Shown here piece after piece: positions 1-6,114 of a stretch of 11,266 nucleotides of DNA; positions within the stretch are counted from its first letter, which is position 1, and every line of letters begins with the position of its first letter. The DNA comes from Methanobacteriota archaeon (GTDB taxonomy: Archaea; Thermoplasmatota; Thermoplasmata; RBG-16-68-12): the NCBI GenBank assembly GCA_005879045.1, contig VBLV01000103.1, positions 1 through 11,266 of the forward strand. The letters run 5' to 3'. The notes under the pieces are model-generated. The model did no database searches. It was not told where the DNA came from and worked only from the letters and a program-made list of their open reading frames with translations. Both the position numbers and the translations under genes were made by a program.

Positions 1-810
1 CGACTCGTCGGGCTCAAGCCGCAACCCGGGGCGCGGGAGGTCGCGGCGAACGTGCGACGCCTCCTGCGGGGGAGCGAAGTCATCCCGTCGCACAAGGGTC
101 CGCACAAGGTGCAGGACCCGTACACGCTGCGCTGCATTCCCCAGGTCCTGGGGGCCGTCCGCGCGACGCTCGAGAACGCGGCTGCCTCCCTGCGGATCGA
201 AATGAACGCCGCGACGGACAACCCGCTCATCTTCCCGGAGGGGACGAGCGTCAGCGGAGGGAACTTCCACGCGCAGGCGCTCGCCATGGCCCTCGATCAC
301 GTCGCATTGGGCATGGCCGTCCTCGCGGGCTTCTCGGAGCGGCGGATCGCCCGCCTCGTCGACACGCGGCTCAGCGAGCTGCCGCCCTTCCTGACCGAGA
401 AGAGCGGCCTGAATTCCGGCATGATGATCGTGCAGTACGTCGCGGCGGGCTACGCGAGCGACAACAAGGTCCTCGCCCATCCGGCGTCCGCCGACTCGAT
501 CCCGACGTCGGCGAATCAGGAGGACTTCGTGCCAATGGGCATGGCCGCCGCCCTGAAGGCGCGGCAGTCGCTCGAGAACGCGGCGCGGGTCGTCGCGTTG
601 GAGGTCCTCGCCGCGGCCCAGGGCCTCGAGTTCCTCAAGCCGTTGCGTCCCGGCGTCGGTCCCCGGGCGGCGCATGCGTTCGTGCGGTCCGGAGTCCCGC
701 CGCTCGTCGACGACCGCTCTCTCGCGCCCGATGCCAACCGGATCCTGGAATGGATGGCGACCGGCGAGCTCCTGAAGGCCGTCGAAGGGGCCGCGGGTCG
801 GCTCGCGTGA
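1..810 (+). CDS. hutH: Histidine ammonia-lyase (HutH), C-terminal half, cut by the window edge
   Basis: HutH removes ammonia from L-histidine to give trans-urocanate, the first step of histidine catabolism in the cytosol. The frame is open from base 1, so 269 residues are visible, roughly the second half of a usual ~500-residue enzyme. The Ala-Ser-Gly that forms the MIO cofactor would lie upstream and is not seen. Visible family motifs, in window residues, are QDPYTLRC (38-45, with the active-site Gln, Tyr and Arg), ATDNPL (71-76), GGNFH (86-90) and SANQEDFVPMG (170-180, with the catalytic Glu at 174). Many bacterial enzymes read EDHVSMG at the last motif, so the Phe and Pro here are a mild variation. 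Internal GTG codons such as that at 52 are not the true start, because homology continues before it. The TGA stop abuts the stop of the convergent giant gene. Another MIO-family lyase acting on an aromatic amino acid is possible but less likely. Confidence 0.88.
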   Translation, partial: RLVGLKPQPGAREVAANVRRLLRGSEVIPSHKGPHKVQDPYTLRCIPQVLGAVRATLENAAASLRIEMNAATDNPLIFPEGTSVSGGNFHAQALAMALDHVALGMAVLAGFSERRIARLVDTRLSELPPFLTEKSGLNSGMMIVQYVAAGYASDNKVLAHPASADSIPTSANQEDFVPMGMAAALKARQSLENAARVVALEVLAAAQGLEFLKPLRPGVGPRAAHAFVRSGVPPLVDDRSLAPDANRILEWMATGELLKAVEGAAGRLA

Positions 811-3800
811 TCACACGACCGCGCCCTGCAGGGAGCGGAAACACACGGGGCAGCGACCGACGCGGCTCGCGCACAGCTCGTGGAAGTCTCGGCCGCAGCC
901 GCACCGGGTGACCTTGAAGCCGGTCTTGATGAGGCCTTTGCAGATCGGGCACCGGCTCTCCAGGTCGGCGGTGAGCCGCTTCGCCCTCTCCTGGACGTGT
1001 TCGGAGACGTCGATCTGGGCGATCATCTCCTGGGTGTATTCCTTGTTGTCGAACACCCGGTGGGAGACGATCTGGATCGCCAGCGGCACGGAGCCGGACG
1101 CGGTCATCTTGAGTCGGAGCCTCACCGCCTCCGAGCGGTGCGCGCCGACCGCGGGGATCTCGACCGGGCCGTCCGTCTCGGCGTCGCCGACGATTCGCAC
1201 GCGGACGTCCTTCGCGAGCCCCTTGCCGACGTTCTCGACCGTGACCGTCGCATCCGTCCATTCGTTCAATCGGACCGGGCCGACGTCGACGTAGGCCTTC
1301 ATGCTCGGCGCGAACTCCTCCGTGGCTTCCCAGGCGACCCGGTACGATTCCTCCGCCGCCTTGATCGCCTCGGGGAGATCGGCCTTGCGCAGCTGCATCG
1401 CCTGGGCGAGCTTCCCCTCCGCGACCTTCATGTCGATGCCGAACTTTCGGCCGTTGCGGATCGTCGTCTCCGCCTTGAACGTCAGGTCGATGAAGCGTTT
1501 CTCGATCACCTTCGCGGATTCGACCCGTTCCAAGGCGTTGTTGACCACGTCCATGGCCTCGGTGAATTCGCCTTGCAGGATCTGCTCGTTCGCCCGACGC
1601 AGGAGCGCTTCGGCGTCCCGGGAATCGGATCCGATCTTCTTCGCGTGGGCGACGTTGTCCGCCGCTTCCTGGAGGGCTCGGTTCAGCTTGGCCGCGAGGG
1701 CCGACTGGGCGGCGTCCCGCCCGGACTGGATGAGCGCCAACGCGTCCCGGAAGTTCTCCGTGTCGGCGAGGGTCCTCGCCTCCGAGAACTTGTTCTGGAC
1801 CGAGGTCGGATCGATCTCCATCTTCCGGCAGGTGTCGACAAGGGACTCGCCTTTCGCCAGCTCCTCGCGGACGTGCGACTTCAGCAGGCCGAGGCCCCAA
1901 TCGATGCTCCCCGCGAAGGCGGACCGAGCGCGCTCGACCTCGCCGGCCTCGAAGGCGACCTCCCCTTCCTGGAAGAACTTCTCGAACTTCGTCGAATCGG
2001 CGCCGACCTCGTACGCGGTCTGGAGGAGCCGCTGGGCCTGGTCCCGGACGTCCTGGACCTCTTCGAGCAGGATCCGGAGATCGGCGATCGCGTCCGATGC
2101 GCGGATCGCCGTGTCGAGCGCCTTCACGTAGTCCCCGTCGTTGTACATCCTTCGGGAGTCGGACACGAGCGAGGTGACCGCGAGCGGGCCTTTGCCGAGC
2201 GCCCGGAGCTTCCGCTCGACGGACTCGACGGCCTGCTTCGACATTCCTTGCTGGAGGCCGACGCGTTCCGCTTCCTCTTCGCTCTGCTCGGCCGCCGCGA
2301 TCGCCTGGCGGTATTTCTTCGCCCGGAAGAACTCGCGCGCCCGTTCGAACAGCCGCTCGGCGGATCGGGTGTCCGTCCCGTCCATCCGGGCGCGGAGGAG
2401 GTTCTCTTCGAAGCCTTTCATCCTCGAGGCGATCCCGCGGTCCCGTTCCTTCGATGCCTCGGCTTCGGCCTGCGCGGCGTGGTCGAGGGCTTCCTCAAAC
2501 TGCCCCATCTTGTACGCCCGGTCTGCGCGCTCGAGCAAGCCCGTCGTCGTCGCGAGGGGCAACGTCATCGCCTCGGCGTCCGTCACGATTTCTCGGAGCC
2601 GCCGGAGGGCCGTCGCGGCTTCGTCGCCCTGGCGCTTCAGGACGTCGAGCTGCTCCCGCAACCGCAACGTGAGGTCCGCGGCCTGCTCCAGCTCCCCGGC
2701 GTCGAGGTGCTGGCGGGCCCGCACGATCGCATCGCTGGTCTGGGCGAGGTTCACGCCCTCGACCGAGCCGAGGACGGATTCCGCGGCCGTCAGGGACGAG
2801 GTGAGCTTCTCCTTGATGAGCGAGGTGAACTCGTCCTCCGCCCGCTGGGCCAGCCGCAGCGCGTCCTCGTACTCTTTCGCTTTCATCGCCTCCTTCGCCG
2901 CGCCGAACACGTCGCGCAGATGGGGCGCGTCGATCCCCATCTTGCCCGCGAGCTCGAGACGGCCCCGCGACGAGAGGATCCGCTGCGCCGACGAATAGAG
3001 GACCGTGAGCTTGTCCGTCTCCGCGCGGGCCGCCGACGCCATCTGGAGCGCCTGCTCGTACTCGAGCCGCTCGAAAGCCTTCTTCGCATCGACGAGCATC
3101 TCGACGACCTTCGACACGTCGACGTTGCGTTTCTTCGCCTCCGCGACGAACGCGGCCCCGCTCGCGATCGCGTTGTACGCCTGGCGGTGCAGCGCGGTCA
3201 TCTTGCTGGCCCGCTCGTTCGCTTCGTTCAGCAGTCGAAGTCCCTCGTGGTAGTTCTGGACCCCGAAGGCGAGGCGGGACCGGCGAACGAGATCGGACAT
3301 CTCATCGACATCGATCTTGAGTCCCTGCGCGTTCGTGATGCGCGCGCGGACGAACGCGTTCAGCTCCTCGGAGGCGCTCGCGAGGGTGGCCTTCGCCTTC
3401 TCGCGCGCGGCGACGATATCGCCCGCCCGGCCCCGGCCGAGGAACCCGTTCAGCTCCCGGTGGACCGCTTCGAGTTGCGCCACGTTGGCGCCGAGGTCCA
3501 CCCCCATCCGCACCGCGAGCGCGAGGTCTCCCACGATCTTTTCGGCGTGCGTGTGAACCTGAATCTCGACGAACTTCTCTCCTTCGTCCAGGGCCCGGAA
3601 CGTGTCCTCGAAATCCCGCGAGGCGATCGACGCGTCCGCGCGATTCAGGAGGGCCTTGAGGCTCCCCGCGTCGTCCCCGAGGTGGGGGAGCGACGCGCGC
3701 AGCGCGACGATCTTCTCTCCGGCGCGGTCCGACAGGATGCGCTCCGCCCTCGCCTGCGCGTCGCCCGCGAGCTGCAACGCCTTCCGGTGCTCGTCCGCCT

Positions 3801-5112
3801 TCGTCGCGACGATGGCCTCCTGGAGGAGCCTCGAGGCGTCGGAGAGGTCGGCGCCGGCTTGCTCCCCGAGGGTCAGGACGAACTCCGCGCGTTCGATCGA
3901 TTGCATGACTCGTTCGCGCTCGGCCTTGCGCAATTCTTCGGCCGCGGCGTCGACCGCCTTCGCGACGTCCGCGAGATTGCGTTCCTGGTAGGCCTGGCGG
4001 GCCACCTCCGCGAGCTTCCGCGCGCGGACCGTCTGCACCCCGAATCCCTCCGTCTCGGCGAACGCGCGGTGCAGCTCCTTGAGTCGCCGTTCGACGTTGC
4101 GGTATCCTTGGATGATCGTGTCGACCGCCCCGTCCGCGCGCTTCGCGGAATCCAGGGCGTCCGAGAACGCCCCGCGCTTGAGCAAATCCCGTGCGCCGGT
4201 CAAATCGGCCATCGGGCCTTGGATGTCGATCCCCATGTTCGCGGCGGCGGTGAACTTCTCGCGGGACGTGGCAATGATGCCGACGACCCGCTGGAACTGG
4301 GCTTGCTGGAGCGCCTGGAACCCCTGCTTCGCGAGTTGCGCCCCCTCCCGGTAGTTGCCCTTCTTGATCGCGGCCTCGGCTTGGTCGAAGCACTCCTGGC
4401 CGGCGGCGGGGTCGGCGCCGAGGGCGCGGGCCTCCTGCACGAACTTGGAGAAGTCGCCGGCCCGTCCGTCGAGCGACCGCTGCAGGGCCTTCTCGGATTC
4501 CGCGCGGCTCTGTCGGACCGCGTTCTTCGCCTTCTCGAAATCGAGGTTCCCGATGTCGCCCCGCGCGCGCTCGATCAGGGTCGTGGCCTTCGTCGTGTCC
4601 GCCCCGAGCTCTGCCGCGGTGCGGACGAGATCTTCGACGTCGCGGACCTCCTTGTCCACCGCGGAGGTCAGGTCGTCCGTAATCGTCTCGAGCGCTTCGT
4701 TCGTGAAATCGAGCGCACTCTGGAAATCGTTGTTCTCCATCGCCGTCCGAGCCCGAGAGAGGAGGTCCTCGACATGGGCGACGTCGCGGCTCAAATTCTT
4801 GGCCGCGAGGATCAGCGACTGCGCCTTCGAGAACGAGGATGACAGGTGTTCCTGGAGGACCTTCTCGCTCCGCTTCCAGGCTTTCTTCGCGAGGTCGATC
4901 GCGGTCCCGAGGTCCTCGGAGGCGAGCGCGCCTTCCGCTTTCGCGAGGGCGGCCTCCGTCTCCGCCAGATCTCCGCCAACTCCTTTGGCGAGCCGGCCCA
5001 GGGCGGCGCTCGAATCGACGATCCCACGCGCGCGTTCCCGGTAGATGCGCTTCCCTCGTTCGAGCGCCTCGCCCGACTTGTCCACGGCGACTTTGTAGTC
5101 CTTGGACGCCAT
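811..5112 (-). CDS. Giant helical-repeat protein with beta-sandwich and C-terminal RING-like zinc finger (frame broken near its 5' end)
   Basis: I do not recognise a named family. The uninterrupted frame gives 1,433 residues from an internal ATG at 5112. The true start is probably GTG at 5315 in another frame, rejoined if one copy of a 17-bp duplication is removed, for about 1,495 residues. Residues 1-1241 (ATG numbering) are 20 tandem repeats averaging 62 residues. They resemble TPR-like or long helical-hairpin units, with a G-A/I-D motif, then an A-x-x-L-L-x-x-A helix, then D-Y-x-x-A-L-x-x-A. Residues about 1268-1369 are beta-rich and look like an Ig-like CARDB/NEW3-type domain. Residues 1388-1424 carry eight Cys/His ligands in RING-like order. 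No signal peptide or membrane segment is visible, so it is likely cytosolic. It lies directly downstream of smc-scpA-scpB on the same strand. A scaffold or chromosome-associated role is inference only. The ATG at 5112 has no Shine-Dalgarno sequence and falls inside the repeat pattern, so it is a poor start. Confidence 0.8.
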   Translation of the reverse strand: MASKDYKVAVDKSGEALERGKRIYRERARGIVDSSAALGRLAKGVGGDLAETEAALAKAEGALASEDLGTAIDLAKKAWKRSEKVLQEHLSSSFSKAQSLILAAKNLSRDVAHVEDLLSRARTAMENNDFQSALDFTNEALETITDDLTSAVDKEVRDVEDLVRTAAELGADTTKATTLIERARGDIGNLDFEKAKNAVRQSRAESEKALQRSLDGRAGDFSKFVQEARALGADPAAGQECFDQAEAAIKKGNYREGAQLAKQGFQALQQAQFQRVVGIIATSREKFTAAANMGIDIQGPMADLTGARDLLKRGAFSDALDSAKRADGAVDTIIQGYRNVERRLKELHRAFAETEGFGVQTVRARKLAEVARQAYQERNLADVAKAVDAAAEELRKAERERVMQSIERAEFVLTLGEQAGADLSDASRLLQEAIVATKADEHRKALQLAGDAQARAERILSDRAGEKIVALRASLPHLGDDAGSLKALLNRADASIASRDFEDTFRALDEGEKFVEIQVHTHAEKIVGDLALAVRMGVDLGANVAQLEAVHRELNGFLGRGRAGDIVAAREKAKATLASASEELNAFVRARITNAQGLKIDVDEMSDLVRRSRLAFGVQNYHEGLRLLNEANERASKMTALHRQAYNAIASGAAFVAEAKKRNVDVSKVVEMLVDAKKAFERLEYEQALQMASAARAETDKLTVLYSSAQRILSSRGRLELAGKMGIDAPHLRDVFGAAKEAMKAKEYEDALRLAQRAEDEFTSLIKEKLTSSLTAAESVLGSVEGVNLAQTSDAIVRARQHLDAGELEQAADLTLRLREQLDVLKRQGDEAATALRRLREIVTDAEAMTLPLATTTGLLERADRAYKMGQFEEALDHAAQAEAEASKERDRGIASRMKGFEENLLRARMDGTDTRSAERLFERAREFFRAKKYRQAIAAAEQSEEEAERVGLQQGMSKQAVESVERKLRALGKGPLAVTSLVSDSRRMYNDGDYVKALDTAIRASDAIADLRILLEEVQDVRDQAQRLLQTAYEVGADSTKFEKFFQEGEVAFEAGEVERARSAFAGSIDWGLGLLKSHVREELAKGESLVDTCRKMEIDPTSVQNKFSEARTLADTENFRDALALIQSGRDAAQSALAAKLNRALQEAADNVAHAKKIGSDSRDAEALLRRANEQILQGEFTEAMDVVNNALERVESAKVIEKRFIDLTFKAETTIRNGRKFGIDMKVAEGKLAQAMQLRKADLPEAIKAAEESYRVAWEATEEFAPSMKAYVDVGPVRLNEWTDATVTVENVGKGLAKDVRVRIVGDAETDGPVEIPAVGAHRSEAVRLRLKMTASGSVPLAIQIVSHRVFDNKEYTQEMIAQIDVSEHVQERAKRLTADLESRCPICKGLIKTGFKVTRCGCGRDFHELCASRVGRCPVCFRSLQGAVV
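841..951 (-). other. RING-like zinc-binding domain at the C-terminus of the giant protein
   Basis: The last 46 residues contain CPIC (1388-1391), CGCGRDFHELC (1404-1414) and CPVC (1421-1424), in ATG-5112 numbering. The spacing is C-x2-C-x12-C-x-C-x4-H-x2-C-x6-C-x2-C. Eight ligands in this order can bind two zinc ions in the cross-brace way of RING fingers, with Cys where RING-H2 has its first His. The F-H-x2-C and C-P-x-C signatures are typical of RING and related treble-clef fingers. Whether it acts as an E3-type ligase, a protein-protein module or a nucleic-acid binder cannot be told here. Confidence 0.75.
1390..5112 (-). repeat. Twenty tandem ~62-residue helical repeats inside the giant gene
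   Basis: Lining up the protein on the D-[YFL]-x-x-A-[LIA] motif gives 20 successive units of about 55-65 residues, averaging 62 (about 186 bp). A further unit lies upstream of the frameshift and a partial one of about 26 residues follows before the beta domain. Each unit has a helix rich in A-x-x-A spacing, a long charged helix, a turn with G-[AIV]-D or a variant, and an L-L-x-x-A-x-x-A helix. Examples of the turn are GADTTKAT, GIDIQGPM, GADLSDAS, GADSTKFE and GIDMKVAE. Units differ strongly from each other in sequence, so the array is old and is not a simple DNA repeat. Confidence 0.8.
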
Positions 5113-5141
5113 CGCCCCGTTCGCTTCGGCAAGGGCTTTCT

Positions 5142-5175
5142 CCGCTTCGACGACGTTCCCGCTTCGACGACGTTC
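5142..5175. repeat. Exact 17-bp tandem duplication that shifts the reading frame
   Basis: The plus-strand unit CCGCTTCGACGACGTTC occurs at 5142-5158 and again, identically and without a gap, at 5159-5175. Flanking bases do not extend the match, so there are exactly two copies. Seventeen is not a multiple of three, so the second copy throws the giant repeat gene out of frame. Deleting one copy restores a continuous protein that fits the 62-residue repeat pattern. It could be a recent slippage mutation, a reversible on/off tract, or an assembly artefact; the sequence alone cannot separate these. Confidence 0.93.
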
Positions 5176-5315
5176 GCGTCCGTCCGGCGGGCCTGATCGA
5201 TCAGGTCCTGCGCCGCCTTGATGCCATCCTCGGCGGCTTGGCGGGTCCGCGTGGCCTCTTTGACCTTCTCCTCGAGCTGCTTGCGCAGCTGGCTGTCCCG
5301 CAGGTACCCGCTCAC
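5159..5315 (-). other. Out-of-frame 5' coding segment of the giant repeat gene, with the likely GTG start
   Basis: Reading from GTG at 5315 gives VSGYLRDSQLRKQLEEK and then a helical stretch ending TDANVVEA at the 17-bp duplication. Beyond that, this frame turns into low-complexity Arg/Pro-rich shadow sequence and stops near 4812. If one copy is removed, it continues as EKALAEANGA into the ATG-5112 frame and reproduces the repeat consensus seen about 20 more times. The added segment is 62 residues, one repeat length. A GGAG lies 10 nt before the GTG (5326-5329), which is weak support. An upstream in-frame TTG at 5363 is an alternative, almost leaderless, start that would add 16 Arg-rich residues. 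The GTG is preferred because helical repeat-like sequence begins just after it. Confidence 0.72.
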
Positions 5316-5337
5316 GTCTCGTCGGCTCCGCTGCCTC

Positions 5338-5361
5338 GGGGAGACGGCATCGGCTCTCCCC
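5338..5361 (-). promoter_or_regulatory. Small inverted repeat in the leader of the giant gene
   Basis: GGGGAGA (5338-5344) and TCTCCCC (5355-5361) are a perfect 7-bp inverted repeat with a 10-base spacer. It lies just inside the predicted transcript start (about 5370) and upstream of the GTG at 5315, so it could form a 5' leader hairpin. If translation starts at TTG 5363 it would instead be coding. No T-tract follows, so it does not look like a terminator. Confidence 0.4.
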
Positions 5362-5390
5362 AAGGAATGGCGAACTTACGACGAAGTCGA

Positions 5391-5400
5391 GCTTATAAAC
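5391..5400 (-). promoter_or_regulatory. Predicted TATA box for the giant repeat gene
   Basis: The minus strand reads GTTTATAAGC, containing the archaeal TATA core TTTATA, in an otherwise very GC-rich area. The usual 25-base spacing puts transcription start near 5370, giving a leader of about 55 nt to GTG 5315 or about 8 nt to TTG 5363. No clear BRE is visible. The box suggests the gene can be transcribed separately from the smc operon. Confidence 0.6.
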
Positions 5401-5410
5401 GGCTTAGCCC

Positions 5411-5428
5411 GTGATTATCACGCGTGAT
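5411..5428. promoter_or_regulatory. Overlapping palindromes upstream of the giant gene's TATA box
   Basis: ATCACGCGTGAT (5417-5428) is a perfect 12-bp palindrome. It overlaps GTGAT-T-ATCAC (5411-5421), an 11-bp symmetrical site, so the half-site GTGAT/ATCAC appears three times in 18 bp. It lies about 17 bp upstream of the TATA box, where archaeal activators often bind. The rest of the gap (5316-5490) shows no gene and no convincing terminator for scpB, only a short GC palindrome at 5457-5466 with no T-tract. Confidence 0.45.
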
Positions 5429-5490
5429 TTACCCCAGGTGGCGTACGGCCATTTGACGCCGCGGCGGCCGAACCGATCCGTCGAAGGGCA

Positions 5491-6114
5491 TCACTCGTTC
5501 GCAGCGACCGCGGATGACCCGGCCGGGTGGGTCACGGCATCTTCGGGGGGCGACGTCGGGAGGGCCGCCTCGGGGGCGGGATCGTCGGTCGGCGTCGCCT
5601 CGGTCCGTTCCGTGTACGGTACGCCCGCCTTCTGGGCCATGAGCTTTCGAATCCCTTCGCGGTCCGTCGACTTGAGGCCAAAGAACTCCGCGAAGTATCG
5701 CGTCGTCGCGAGGGCGAACGAACGTCCGGAGGGTTTGCGGGAGATGAGGCCGAGTTCCTCCAGGCCCTTCGTGTGCTCGTAGACCTTCGACCCGATCATA
5801 TCGAATAGATCGCTCTGGAGGATCGGCTGGTGGTACGCGATCAGGGCGACCGTCTTTAGGATGTCCCGATCGATCTCCGGGGGCGCGAACGCCCGGGCCC
5901 TCTCCGAGTACGCCTCTCGAATCTGCATCGTCCACTTCGTGCCGATCTGCGCGACCTCGAGCGCGCTCTCCCGTTTCGCGTACTCGCCGGCGAGGGCCCG
6001 CAGGTGGCCCTTGATCGCCTCGGGGTCGAGGCGCGTGGTCCGGGCCAGCTCGTCGATCGTCAGCGCGCGGCCTGCGCTGTAGAGGGCCGCTTCGACGAGG
6101 GCGCGCTCCTTCAA
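5491..6114 (-). CDS. scpB: Segregation and condensation protein ScpB (KITE subunit)
   Basis: ScpB dimers bind the ScpA kleisin and help form the SMC-ScpAB complex that compacts and segregates the chromosome. The TTG start at 6114 gives 207 residues, in the normal size range. Two winged-helix domains are visible: residues about 1-80 (from KERALVEAALYSAG) and 82-155. The second carries LKTVALIAYHQPILQSDL and the GLEELGLI turn typical of the family. Residues from about 168 on are a Pro/Thr/Ala-rich acidic tail, likely disordered. The start is fixed by a GGAGG at 6122-6126 with 7-nt spacing, and by the TTGA overlap with the scpA stop. The frame stays open far upstream, but that part lies within scpA and has no ScpB character. 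The next internal ATG would remove most of the first domain. Confidence 0.92.
   Translation of the reverse strand: MKERALVEAALYSAGRALTIDELARTTRLDPEAIKGHLRALAGEYAKRESALEVAQIGTKWTMQIREAYSERARAFAPPEIDRDILKTVALIAYHQPILQSDLFDMIGSKVYEHTKGLEELGLISRKPSGRSFALATTRYFAEFFGLKSTDREGIRKLMAQKAGVPYTERTEATPTDDPAPEAALPTSPPEDAVTHPAGSSAVAANE

Noticed and set aside
880..4842. A 1,320-codon open frame on the plus strand, antisense to the giant gene
   Set aside because: Its product is a Leu/Arg/Asp/Glu/Val-rich shadow with no domain, and stop codons are rare in this frame because of the GC-rich codon usage of the real gene. The minus strand has a clear repeat protein with domains.
5457..5466. CGCCGCGGCG palindrome after scpB as a terminator
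   Set aside because: No loop and no T-tract on the minus strand; such palindromes are expected by chance in GC-rich DNA.
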